64,000 nucleotides of DNA from Steinernema hermaphroditum (Eukaryota; Nematoda; Chromadorea; Rhabditida; Steinernematidae), in contig CM059622.1 in the NCBI GenBank assembly GCA_030435675.1, positions 6,200,001-6,264,000 on the forward strand, read 5' to 3'. This document shows, in pieces, positions 1 to 11,707 of this stretch; position 1 is the stretch's first letter; each line of letters opens with the position of its first letter. Made by a program: the position numbers and the translations under genes. The notes under the pieces are model-generated. The model saw nothing but the letters and a program-made list of their open reading frames with translations, searched no databases and was not told the DNA's origin.

Positions 1-424
1 CGACATCAATAAAAAACACTTCGTGTCTGACGGTCTGACAACCCAATATAATGCTAAGAGAAAATTTTTCATCGCGTACAAAAAGCGACCAAAATCGGAT
101 TTAAATTTTGAGCCATTCATTTAGTCAAGAAGAGAAAAAATCCTTTTTTTCGAAAATTTCACGGTAATATGTAATACAAAAGTGATACAATTGTATTTCT
201 TCACTTTAAAGTTGCATAAAATGAAAGGTCACGTATGACAGGTTCAGATTGTAAACATTAGAGCGTTCGCTATGATCTTAACTGAATCATTTTTCGAAAT
301 AAAAATAGAAGGGTCCGAAAGTACATCTTTCTATTGTTTCCTATTTTTCTCGAAATTGATGGATGAACATAAAATTTTTGATCGATTAATATGGCTTTTT
401 AAGAAGAATTCTATATGACAGTAC
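1..424. other. AT-rich left edge, no coding signal
   Basis: This stretch follows the last visible donor of the M13-like gene. It is AT-rich with stops in all frames, so it is probably an intron of that gene or the sequence after a truncated gene. Nothing else is seen. Confidence 0.5.
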
Positions 425-841
425 CTGGGGACTCGAGTTCAATCTGCACCTCGTACATCGCCTGATTCGGAATGATCCTCATCGGGAACCTTCCGTAGGC
501 ACCTTCCCTGCCTAACCGCTTGCCTTCTTCTTCCGCGTACTTGTCGTCAGCATCGTGTGCCAATACCTGAGCATCTCATTCATAAAGGGTCCTTATACGG
601 CGCCCACCTTCCTCGCGAAGTCGATGATCGGATCGCTGTAGGCCTCAAGTAGCCGAGTGACGTCGTCGGCGAACTTCTGTCTCATCTCGTAGACGAGGGA
701 GTCCTTCGGATTGCCGGCGAAGTTGCACACATGCTCGTGGAAGTCCTGACAGGGGCCGACCGTTTGGGAGAACTCGTGGGTAAGGTTGGCTATGGCCACC
801 ACGAAGGGGACAAGATGCATGGACAACAGAAAAAGAAACAT
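425..841 (-). CDS. Secreted M13 (neprilysin)-like protein, N-terminal part, cut by left edge
   Basis: Two exons are visible on the minus strand. The first starts at ATG 839-841 with a hydrophobic signal peptide (MFLFLLSMHLVPFVVAIA) followed by PCQDFHEHVC, the Cys-containing start typical of M13 ectodomains. It is spliced by a short intron to an exon starting VLAHDADDKYAEEEG and ending in ESP before a GT donor at about 424. No later exon appears in the remaining 424 bases, so the catalytic half would lie beyond the window or be missing. The N-terminus resembles that of the complete M13-like gene at 15.9-17.8 kb (PCSNFQEYAC). Secretion is inferred from the leader; peptidase activity cannot be judged because no HExxH is visible. 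Confidence 0.6.
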
Positions 842-1495
842 TCGGAGAGGGGCTCCGGCGAGGCAGAGATTCCCCAAAGTGCGGCGACATTCCGCAGCGC
901 TTCAAAGGCGCGCGTCGATCTGAAGGCAAAAAGCGGCGACGCTAGGAGAAAGCGACGCCGATCGCCTAAAAACGAAACCCGATCGGAGAGACGAAGCGCG
1001 GCCGCGGGTTCCAAATAGCTTTTTCTGTGTTTTCGAGCACAGAGGCAATTAGCCGAGCCATCAGTGTGTGGAACATCGCTCTTCACGACAGAGACGATCT
1101 TCATTTTAAAGTGTAACCTTGAAAAAGGACTTCTCGATGCAAGAACTTTTGAAGTCAAAAAAACGACGCGAAGAGTTTTTCCTTCAAGAAGACTCAGCAT
1201 TCTTGAGATTCGTTCCACAAATTAGAGCGCTCTAAATAGACCATATGATTTAACGGTTCCATTCGCGAACCTGATTTATGAAATTTGAGGATTCCAGTGG
1301 TGACGATGATTTGTCGCCATGAACTCAAAGGCCGTTCCTAGTTTTTACTCTGAGAATGGGGTTAGTGTGCTTGGAGATAGAGTCCCATGATGGTTTCCAC
1401 TGTGGGCGTCCGAGAAGAGCTTTCGTCTGTCCCATCTCCCGAGAAATGCCTCACTTTTATTGCACTCTGACAGAAACAAGCTTTGGTCAACAAGG
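842..1495. other. Intergenic stretch between M13-like gene and CLN3
   Basis: Upstream region of the M13-like gene and downstream region of CLN3. Open frames here overlap each other on both strands and none continues into a spliced gene. No RNA gene or repeat was recognised. Confidence 0.5.
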
Positions 1496-3275
1496 TCATC
1501 TGTACATCTTCTGGCGACACACGAAGTTATGGAGCGGTATGGAGAGGAATCCGGCGATGACGATGCCGAAAGAGTCGCCGAGAGAGGCGACCGACAAACT
1601 GTACTCGCGGACCTCCGGCCGCACCTTTTTGTGAATTGTGTTGAAGGTGTTGACGTAGGAGGCGCCGCCGAAGAATCCCTCAAAGAGGATCAGGGCGAAG
1701 ATGATGCCGATGTGGGGCACGAACCAAAAGACTGACTCGGCGAGGAAGAAACCGGCGTTTAGGAGCTGAAAAGGGACTGATTGAGGGATCGAGCGCGCCT
1801 GGTACCTGTAGGACGGGGAGGAGGATCATGGCCCAGAGAGGAAGTTGGATGATGTTGACGGAGGATCGGGAGATGAAGACGCCAAGCTGGTAGATGACCT
1901 GGTACCAGCGGTACTGGGACGATCGGGCCAGGCTGAAGCCGTGGGAGCAGTCGAAGAAGATGAGAGCAGTCTGAAGGGGTAGAAAGGGGTGGAATACCCT
2001 TTCTAATCTCTCAGCCTACCAGTCCCTGATTGATGAAGTACTCGCCGACGTAGACCAACGCGAGAGGGATCATGTACTTGAGGAGCGGAAGCACGAGAGT
2101 TATCTGCTCCTGGAAGGTGAGCTTCGCGGCGGGAATGTGCTCGGGTTCCTCCTTCTCGAAGTAAGGCGCAATCTCGGGTCGCGTTGGGGAACTCTGCGAG
2201 TCGTAGTCGAACGCCTTGTTACTGTAGGGTACGGAATGCGTCTCCGGCACGATCCACGTGCTTGGCGAAAGGAGTTCAGGAGTATAGACGCTGTCCGGAG
2301 CGATCAGAAGGATCCAGTACCTACAGGGAGAGAACGCCTTCTTAAGCCAAAAGGGAAGGAACTCACGCAAAGGCGAAGATCACAGGCACCACGAGCATGA
2401 TCAAAAGCGTCGTTTTGGGAGAGAGATCGGCAAAGTGGGGCTCTGTCAGGCCTGCGTAAGCTAAGGCTCCGATGATGCCCGCTCCTCCGGTGCCCGAAGA
2501 CCAGGCTGAGATCGAATTTCTGAAATTTACTGTCGCCTCAGAGGACAAGAGATTAACAAGTACTTGTTGAAGTGAGATGCTAGGGCGAGATACGTGATTT
2601 CTCCTAAACCCGCTGAGAACGAAGCTATCACCACACCTGAAAAGAAGTTTCTCATTTTGGCCGCTGCGCGTGGTCACTACCTCCTAGAGACATGGCGACA
2701 CTGGTTGAGTAGGCGACGACGAAGTAGCTGGCCGTTTGAAGGAGAACAACGACGGAATGGCGCGCCCTAGAGGAGTGGATGAGGGTGGGGGTGGGAGGGT
2801 GAGAATTACCCAAATGGGATGCGTTGCATGAAGAAAGGAAATGTGAGTTTTATGACAAGAGTGGGCAGAATGTCGGCGAGAAGGACGGCGCCCGTGGACA
2901 TTTCAGTGCAGTGGCGGGATGTCAGCTTGGCCTGAAATCGGCAGATGTGTTGCGGTATAAGTAGTGAGGACTTTCGGGTCATAAGATAAAAACAGTCATG
3001 CCTTAACTATGGATATCATTAAATTACCTATCATTTTCAAAAGCTTTGACGCCGAATCATAGAGAAAACAAAAGACACATTAAGAAATTTCAAGACATTA
3101 TCGCTGACCGTACCTCGCAAACATCTTTGTCCGTTTCGTTGGACACCTTGTGCTCCTGCTTGTCCATGATGTCCTCGGCCGCACTGAGCATGATAACGTA
3201 GGCATAGTTGTTGCACAGTCCGAAGAGCCAGAAGGCAGTCAAGTTGCGGATCGTCGTCCAAGTCCGCCGTTTCAT
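1496..3275 (-). CDS. cln-3: Battenin / CLN3 lysosomal membrane protein
   Basis: CLN3 is a multi-pass endo-lysosomal membrane protein needed for lysosomal homeostasis; loss causes juvenile Batten disease in humans. Eight exons join in frame. Exon 1 reads [18 protein letters not shown], the family signature. Next come [19 protein letters not shown], then the [19 protein letters not shown] segment, YFINQGL with [14 protein letters not shown], and finally [17 protein letters not shown]. Length is about 400 residues, as usual for CLN3. The start at 3275 lies directly behind an acceptor (gagtttcag|ATG), consistent with trans-splicing or a 5'UTR intron. Introns are mostly 37-55 bp, with a longer first one. 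All signature segments are present and no frame break was seen, so the gene looks functional. C. elegans has three CLN3 paralogues; which one this matches was not determined. Confidence 0.95.
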
Positions 3276-6197
3276 CTGAAACTCGCTCAGCCAATGAGTT
3301 CCGGAGCAGTCTTCTTCTGACCGCGGTGATTCCGATCGTTTAATTGCGGCTTAACCTCTCTAATCCGCGTGACTTCTGAGCGGAACGAGTTTTCACCCTA
3401 CACGCGACTCTATCGAGGTTGGACTCGGGAGCAGAGAGCAGTCAGGAATGCATGTGGACGGGGAAAACATCCTGAGTTATTAGCGATGTGAGAAAGGATC
3501 GCGCCTAATGCTCTGTTTTCGTCGGCTCCCAAGACGGTGACGCACATCGGCATCCGATGTGTTTTAAGTTTTATTCGTCGGGGGAAGCGCTAGGAGTGCA
3601 TTCTAAATGGCCATAACAGCCTCGGGACCAAACACGTCGGTCTCCGAAATATGTTCGGAATTTCGTCACAAAAAAAATAAGACCGATCAAAACAAAAACA
3701 GACGACTGTGAAAGGACTTTAAAGAAGGGACAAGACGAGAGCGGCAGGCATGGCAGGCACGCTTAGGTAAGATGAAACATATTTGTTCAAAAAGCGATCG
3801 TACATGGGTCCACTAAACATTGAGGCTGTGAAACAGTGCCTCAGAATGATCGTGTGGTCATGATCGCCTCGAAGGGATTGAAGTTGAACACAAACAGACA
3901 AGTATCAGGGAGTAGATTAATGTAGTGATAGCGAAAATCACTAGGAGAATCCTTCCTAGGGGTTCTCTGCCAACCTAATGGAGCATATCTGTGCAAAATC
4001 GATTATTTTGACCTTATATTGATATTTCACCCAGAACTGTGATTTAAGATAAAAAGACTCAATACCAGAGCTACACAAAACTTATCGATGGAAAATTTCC
4101 CAGCTACACGGTAATGGTTTCAAATTCTCCACTATCTCGACAAATACCGACAGTGATTTACGGTGTGGTTTGTTTTGATTACTTAAAGTGCGGCTCATGA
4201 CCAGGTACCTCGCACTTCTAATGGCAGATTACTGTGTCGTTGGCATTAGATAGACGGAAAGAAAATCATCTATTCTTAGCCGCAACAGGTAATTACAAAA
4301 AGAAGAGCGAAGTCCAGTCCGTCACTTATTTTTGATTTGTTTACAGTGGAAAAGTGATGGATAATAATCATAATTGTAACTCGAGTGAAACATAAAATCA
4401 ATAGTAGATTTGTTTGGAGTTGATAGTTATTTTGGGTTACAGAAAGATCTTCGAAAGGCTGTGCACTTCGTTTAACTTGTTCTCTGCAAGGAGTACAGAA
4501 AGATACAAGACTGTCGGTACTGCACAACCGGGATCGATTTAGTGCTTTATGTGAACACAATTAGTGAATGACTGAACTGAAAACAGCCTGAAAGGAAGGC
4601 ACAACAAAAACCGACTGCCAACAGATCGATTGGAATCAGTGACTGTCACACAACGACGTCACCCATAAACTCTGCTACTCGCAGTAAACAAGATCAGAAG
4701 CGGTATGCCCGACCTTTCAAGTACTCAGTGCCAAGAGGGGTGAGATAAACCAGGTCCCCTGGAACAGTTGAACCATCTTGTAACAAAGAGTACAATAAAA
4801 GTCAGAATAAAATCGATTGTCGCTCCATAAAATATTCCGATCGCGGCTATAAACCGATAACACCAAAAGTGCTCTGTTGGACTGCAAAGTAAAGCCACGT
4901 GCGGGAGATGCACGGCGTGAGAGTAGCAGATTAGAACGCCAAAAAATGACAAAACATTTGCATACAAGAACTCTTACCATGAGTTCTATCAAAAACATAG
5001 AAAGGTGGTTGGATCAGAGAGAGAGTAGGTGGAGAGTATCGAAACAGTAATTTCAGTATTTGAATGCACCGTGTAGCGCTATCCCAATGAACAGAAAATC
5101 GTAAATGTCAGAAAGGAAAATTATACTTTGTGAATGAGAGAAGAAATATTGATGACAATCGGAAAGGGCCAAAAGCATGGAAAAACAAGGGAGGGTTATG
5201 TGAGTCTGTCTAATCAGCCAACCAAACAGTCTGCTGTACCCTCATTTCCAATTATACCGATTGAGAAAGCGGTCGGAATCAGACAGCACAAGGAGGATAT
5301 TTTCAGCAGGTTTCGAACCTCCGTTTGAATCACACTTGGCCCTTGTGTGTCCACGCGCTTTGTAGAATTTGAAGTTAGGGGGCGGTGACCTTCCAGAGGC
5401 TGAGGGGGACACGGGTGAGCACGCTCCTTATCAAAAACATTCCTCAGCTGACTTTTTCTAGGGACACGTGGGGACGCTTCGGAAGCGACAAACTACGCGA
5501 CTGAATCGGAAGTGCTTCTGTAAGGGCGCCGCGACACCCGATTGATCGACTTTCGAAGAAGGGGGGCCACGCAACGACAAAGTGCTTTCTTTCACGGCGG
5601 AACGCTTATCGCGAGTTTATTTTATTGTCGTTCTGGGGGCATTCCACTCGGGCAGACGCGAGTGGATGTACTTTGTTGGGTTTACGGCTGGAAGCTCCAG
5701 AAATAAGTGCTGGAAGTGAAGTGATTTTTAGAGATCAATCGAGCAGAGCACTCGCCAGAAGAACTGTAGGTAGAATAGGTTGAAACGTCTCTGAGTCACG
5801 AAACAGATCCACGGCTAGCAGAAGATGAATGTGCAATACTGCCGATGGGAATGACATGAATCAAACACATTCGGTTCCTTTTTATTAACGCAACACACAG
5901 CGATTATACAGAGCGCCGTTTCCCGCACGCATAACCAAAGATCCGAAGATCAGCCTCAGTGATCACTTAGGAGAACGGCCACCAAGCTGTCCAAGAATGA
6001 ATGAGCTGAATGAGTAGCCGGGAACGACCGCTCACTAAACTCATTCGGCGGAACTCAGGGATGTTAGTAGACTTAGAAACTACTACATGGGTTTACTCCA
6101 TGTCCTTGTCCTTCATTCCAATTCCTCACTGTATTTCAGTCTTTTATTAATATGAACACTAACTACTATATACACTAGTTCTCAGAAAACTGCAAAT
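3276..6197. other. Gene-poor region with receptor-like hydrophobic fragments
   Basis: About 2.9 kb between CLN3 and the SRAB-type receptor. Only scattered hydrophobic open stretches on the minus strand (see the separate entry at 3.7-5.0 kb) suggest former coding content. From about 5.3 to 6.2 kb no coding signal or repeat was recognised. Confidence 0.5.
3719..4998 (-). pseudogene. Possible decayed serpentine-receptor fragments
   Basis: Three hydrophobic open stretches occur in order on the minus strand. The one near 4.73-4.97 kb has a strong membrane helix (FIAAIGIFYGATIDFILTF). The one near 4.28-4.45 kb contains NNYQLQTNLLLILCF, which recalls the YQ..EN stretch before the sixth helix of SRA/SRAB receptors. 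The one near 3.72-3.90 kb contains NPFEAIMTTR followed by a stop. I could not join them with splice sites into one frame. With two intact SRAB-type genes nearby, a decayed relative is a reasonable guess, but chance AT-rich hydrophobic frames are also possible. Confidence 0.25.
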
Positions 6198-7579
6198 TCA
6201 GGAAATGCTACACTGACCGATAAAGGAATCTCTCTTGTTCGGCTGGTTGATCGCCTTGTCGAACTGCCTGAAGTAGATCTCCGTCTCTTTCTGTCGCACC
6301 TGCGGACAATCGGATATCGAGCAGGCCTAGAATCGCCGTCAATTTCACTGGGCCACTCTGGATGGCTCACCTTGGGGTTCGGTCCCCTACGGTACTCACT
6401 GTACTTCCGGCAGACGTACCACAGAACGACGGGCATGAGGACGCAGTAAATAGGCAGGAAGTTTAGGGTCTCGATGCGGATAGAGTAGTCTCTCGGGGAG
6501 AGGTTGAAACTGAGTTTGTTGTTGAGGGGCTGGGCGATCATCGTGCCGGCGAAACACAGAAAGTGGACGATGTTGATGGGGAAAAGGAGACGGATCGCTC
6601 GGATGTTCTCCATAAGCTGTAATCTGGGGCGTTTCCTATTGCTTTTTGTTGTGGAGCTGTACCTGGAACTTGTGGCCGAGTTTATTGGGAGCGTTCAGTG
6701 TTCGATTCGACTCGTACTGGAGGTACTTGTTGATGATAAAGAGGGTGCAGAGAAGGACAATGGTGAACACTTCGACTGCCGCCAGAACGGCGGTGAGCAC
6801 CTGAAGTGGACCGTATTGGAGACACGGAGACAGAACCACTTCTCACCTGGAAGAGACCGTTTGTTTTGGTCGAAGACACTGTGCACGTGATCTTCAGCTC
6901 GTTCCAGTTGTAGTCGGCCACAAGAACGTATATCCAGATCAGAGGCATGACGACCTGAATAGAATCCACGTCGGAGGTCAGAGGATGCCGTAGGGCATAC
7001 CTGGGCGGCGACCATGAACCAGCCCATGGTGATGCTGCTGTTCTGCTCGTAGGGAACGCTGGCGTAGGTGGCGACGGATCTCTCAAGGGCCAGGGCGAAC
7101 ATCGACCAGCACTGGCCGTAGGTGGCGATGTTAGGCAGTGCGCGCATAAGGACGGACAACCACGCGGGGATCAAGTAGTCGCAAGGGTCCGAATGTTCCT
7201 GAATGGAGCAATGTCTTCTAGTGCTGACTCTTTTAGTACCTGACTGAATCGAACAAGATCGTAGATATGCAGGGCGATATACGTCAGGCTCTGCATGAAC
7301 ACCCACAAGTAGTTGAACTTGAACAGAAGTCTCGCGTTGGCGTGGTAGAGGGTGAGGCTGTTCTGAAAGGAGTCGCTTTTGAAGGTGAACAAAGCCATGT
7401 TGACTGACATTGGCGTAGAGAAAGGCCGCGAAGAGGAGAGACCCGACGAGGAAAAGGGTGATCCTGAGCACGAGAGTCACTCTGAGGTCGAAGCTGTCGG
7501 CCAACTCCTTGGCCACTTGACACGACTCGCTCGTGAAACTGTAGCCATCCCGAGAGAGCCAGTGAGGAGCCAGGGACAT
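6198..7579 (-). CDS. SRA/SRAB-type serpentine chemoreceptor
   Basis: Seven-helix receptor of the nematode SRA/SRAB type, expected in the plasma membrane of sensory neurons. Exon 1 starts MSLAPHWLSRDGYSF and runs into helix 1 (LVLRITLFLVGSLLFAAFL). The following exons give YHANARLLFKFNYLW, a helix starting YGQCWSMFALALERSVATY, then VVMPLIWIYVLVADYNW, a further helix VLTAVLAAVEVFTIVLL, ENIRAIRLLFPINIVHF and IETLNFLPIYCVLMPVV. The tail IYFRQFDKAINQ ends at the TGA at 6198-6200. Introns are 40-60 bp with consistent phases. The layout, including the ENIRAI segment before helix 6, matches the gene at 23.0-24.4 kb, so the two are clear paralogues. Family assignment is by motif memory; a related serpentine class cannot be excluded. 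Confidence 0.8.
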
Positions 7580-10500
7580 CTGGAATTCTATCTTGAGACA
7601 ATAGCGCCGGGAACACGAGAGGATCCTGTCCCGATGAGAATCAATGATCAGAACAGTGAAGGTGTGTCATTATAAAAGCGGCCAATTATGACAGAAAATG
7701 AGATATGAGGAAGGAGGAGGAGTTAATGAGAGCGTTCTTAGTGGTATTTGACTCTAAAAGGGCAAAGCACCAGAAATGTTGCCTTAAGTGCCGACCCTAA
7801 ATAGATTTTCGGAATCCAGATGCTAAATTAAACTCGGATATGTGGGAGGAAACAGCGACTTGTTGACGTAGGCTCGTAAAATCGGCGCGTAAAATAAAGT
7901 TTTTGGAAAGTGCATGGGAAGGAAGTCGTTGCTTCCTCGTTTTTTGACCGTCTCTCCACTGTTCCCAGAAATGGCGGGCACATTTCTGCAGCCAGAAGTG
8001 GCGTAGTTGTTGTATCGAGGGAAGCCGGAGATTGTAGGAGGACAAGATGGTGGCAGACAGATGCATTTCGGTGCCTTAGAGGGCTCTCGAATCTAAGTGC
8101 TAGAAAGATGACCGTCAATTATAGGAGCAAGCAATAGAGTCTCCTCTGTTTATCCAGAAGTGCATCATAGGGGAGTTTTCTGCGAAATCTGACAAATTTC
8201 AATTTGTAATCAGAGTTCGAGTCAAGTACATGCCTATACATGTCCTTTGTCGAAAACATCGTATTTTTAGTAAATACAAATGTGACTACGATTCTGCAGA
8301 TATGGATGGGTGATATATTCATCCATATTCATCCGTCCATGGTCTAACCATAAGTGCATAAGTGAAAATGAAAAACATGTCCATGAAGAAGGTTCCGCCT
8401 CGATTGCCCACATTCACGAATTATACCTACCCTCTGCAAACCAAAACATAGCTATTTACAATCGAGGACTTACATCTTTTTCTGTCATTTACGTCAAACA
8501 TTTGCAGGTTCAGGTGCGTACGGCTCCAAAATGAAAGCAAACGAAATGGATTGTGGCACGGTCTCCCGGAATTAATTTCCCATTTGGATAATAAAAAAAG
8601 GACGTAAAAAGGCCTAATGATAACTAAAAGACAACTATAACTTTGGAAAAAAACAAACGTTCTAGAAACAAGGCACTTTTTCATGCAAACAAAGAACAAG
8701 GTCTGAGCTTGAGATGTTGATTTGGAAACAAGGAATTGCATCTCAATTTTGCTTAAAAATTTGATTTTGAGTTCGCCTCATAGAACGTAGTCAATTCAAT
8801 TACCACAACTACCTTTGAACATGTCTAATATCGACAAAGAGCAGCCATCGAGCATTAAATGAATCACATGAAATGACGAATATCGAAATTCTATTTGAGA
8901 CTCGCGTTTAATATAGTTTGCGCGCACTCACACCTCTAGTGAATATCGAAGTATCTGCTTCTCCAAAACGCACATTACATGTGGTGTTCCACGAAATCAT
9001 GCTATAGTAGTAGTCTCTTAAAAGTGGCCTTTGAAGACACAGCTGAACTTGACGCCGAATAATACGACGACTAATAAAATAAATGAATGTTGGCGAGATA
9101 TAATAATGCCCAGATACGGACTAATTCACTTACACTATTGGATAAATGGACATTTGCGTGTACGGATAGATCATGTACACACTCACACGGCTTAAGATAG
9201 AATTACGGCAGCACCGGTCCACGCAAACCACTTGTGGCCACTTAAAGGAAAAACAAACGGTTGGACTGGAGCAGCTGACTTGCAGGTACTCCGAAAATAG
9301 CCTTCTGGAAATGCATAAATCTTTCCCGTCCTACTATTCCGAGCGGCACAACGAGCGAGCATTGATGCAGGGAATAGCCATCCACTGAAGGACACTCACC
9401 AACTCCTAGATCTCCGATCTCACGTGCAAGCAGACAAGAGCGCCAATATGGGCGTGGGTAATCGGATAGGTGTGCGTGCAACGCCAAAGAACACTCCAAA
9501 TGGAGAGAGTAAATGCACGTGGAGGCTGATGGCGAGCGGATTACAGATCGGGCGTTAAGCAGTATTTAGATGTTATGTGGAGTTGTAGGATGTGGTTCCT
9601 TAGAGAAGGGAACGTTCGCAAAGAGGTTGATTGTATCAATAAACAGAGGAATGGGGAGTGAATTGGTGGCCCAATGGAAGTAGATCACCATGGTAAAACA
9701 CATAGAAGTCAGATAATACAGAAGGTTATACACTTAAGTTAATTATAGGAACAAGGGGGACACCGGCTGACGTGAGAAATGCGAGCGGAAAACGTGTTGA
9801 ACAAACACACTCCACTTGTTGAAGTCATCGAGTACTCTTTTGTGTTTAGAGCTGCTTGAGAAGTGTAGCATGAATAACAGAAGATGCCTGGAAATGGAAC
9901 GTCATCGTTGTTCCCAGGAAACGACCTTCCCTGTAGTGAATTACCTACGTAGAAGTGCGAATGAGTCTTGCAAGTTCTTAGAGCTAAGGCTGATTCAAAC
10001 ATCGCTTTCTTCGTTAGTCTATAGCCAGAACCTGAACAACAACGTCGGGAGAATAATCGAATTGTTAACTCCAATTCACTTTGGAACCAATGAAATGATA
10101 CTTAGAGCTAGAAACGTGGTCATATGTCGTACAAACTATGGTGCTACAATATTGTGCCGCCGTGACTCGTTCAAGCTTCACGACTTTATATCATCAATAG
10201 AAAGCACTTCTTTTTAGAACCCTCGCAGGTCGAATCACGGAAAGCGCACTGAACTGGTAAAATCTTGCTGGCACTTAAATGTTTTTTGACGGAACAAGGA
10301 GGTTTGAAAACACATACAAAACATATTTTGCTTCTGAATAGTTTATGTGGAAATGGGGACAGAAACTATGGCTCACGGCACTGATGACATGACTGGAATT
10401 CACGAACTCGAATTCTCGAGGTATGGCAATCATACACGCGAAGAAGGCAATAAAAATAAGTGGCACACACGTCACTTTCCACTTTACTCTCTCGACTAGC

Positions 10501-11707
10501 CCTCACGTCGACCTCTGGTTGGGGCATGACCGGAGGTCGTGCCTGAGAGAAAAGCATCCAGACGTCTCAAGTGTTGTTCAGAAAATGCGTTAGGAGGGGA
10601 GGTCCTTGTCCGAGGAGCAAGGAACTTGTCCGAAATGTTGTGGCATGGATGTGGATTTGAAATATCGGAGAGGTTATGAATTGAGCGACCTTTTTGCCAC
10701 CACATACATCTGAAGAAGGAAAATGCATACGTACTTCTTGTACTTTTAGAACATATCTTTAAATCTATTTTGCATCCCCATATAGCATTCTACCCGTGGT
10801 GCTGATATTCGATCTTGGACCCTGTCAGTGACCTTGCTCGTTCTAAAGAAGACATGCTAGTTTGTTGTGTGAGAACAAGAACGGGGATGGCGAAATACCT
10901 CAAAAGAAGGAGCAGCCCAGGCAGCACGTTTACAACCACCATTCCAATAAGCTTCGTGACGGCAACAAATTGGGAATGGCTCCGCCGTAAACGAGCAGAG
11001 CGGCAAAAAAGCACCTGACACGCAAGCGCCCTTTAAATGACGCAAAGCGACGATGTTGTTCCAGCGGGAAATGGCTGCTTCTAGAGTTCATGGGCACTTC
11101 GAGAAGGAAGGCTTCGAAGAAGGACTAGAAGACGAAATACATAGGGATGCCCAAAGACAACTCGAAAGGGATAAGCTGACTGAAATCTGCACACTTAATG
11201 GGTGTGCATGGTCAGAGAAGAGGTCACCTTTCAGTGAAAAATTACCCTCGAATGTGAATTACACAAAAATGACCTATACGGTTAGGAATAACCAATGGTT
11301 GGCATGACCTATATTAAGCATTTATATCTCCCAGTTTTGCTTGCATCTGCAAGGCTGCACGTTGCAAAATCGCTTGGATCGAAGTTGAAAGAAAAGGTGG
11401 GCGACGCTTGATGAGATAATAGATAGTGAGAAAATGCTAGAGCTCCACGAGAATAGCGTCCATAAATCTGCATGGGAGTTGGAACACGAGCTGCTGCAAT
11501 TCGGAGAGGAGGAAGGGTCCCGCGGCGATGTGACTGATGCGCCCCTCGCGCTGTCAGTCTTTGTCTCGATTCGCTCGTCTGATTCACCTTTTGTCTACTT
11601 GTCGATTTGTCTGCTTTTCTCGTTTTTCGCGTTCATCCGCAATCCACTTTACGCGATTACTTTTTTCGCTGCAACATTCCACTTCATGTTCTGCTTCTTG
11701 CAGGTCA
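7580..11707. other. Gene-poor region, 4.1 kb
   Basis: No complete gene was resolved between the SRAB-type receptor and the repeat protein at 11.7 kb. A few hydrophobic minus-strand fragments at 9.6-11.0 kb are listed separately. The open frames at 7.8-8.7 kb and 9.2-9.5 kb have no splice continuation and no recognisable motif. Confidence 0.5.
9600..11018 (-). pseudogene. Possible GPCR-like fragments, not resolvable into a gene
   Basis: On the minus strand, 10.28-10.48 kb encodes a hydrophobic run ending FFACMIAIPREFEFVN, which resembles the IPRFFE end of helix 4 in FMRFamide-type peptide receptors, followed by a polar stretch and a second hydrophobic segment (KYVLYVFSNLLVP). Further fragments are a very hydrophobic stretch at 10.79-11.0 kb (VVVNVLPGLLLLLRYFAIPV) and one near 9.6-9.7 kb (CFTMVIYFHWATNSLPIPLF). 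I could not connect these in one frame, so the locus may be a decayed receptor or coincidental. No start or stop is proposed. Confidence 0.22.

Noticed and set aside
1345..1683. Overlapping frames at the 3' end of CLN3
   Set aside because: They are out-of-frame shadows of the last CLN3 exon and its 3' flank.
5300..5330. tRNA-like B-box (cggaggttcgaaacctgctg on the minus strand)
   Set aside because: The T-stem has a mismatch and no D-arm, anticodon arm or acceptor stem can be drawn upstream. No tRNA was found in the window by eye.
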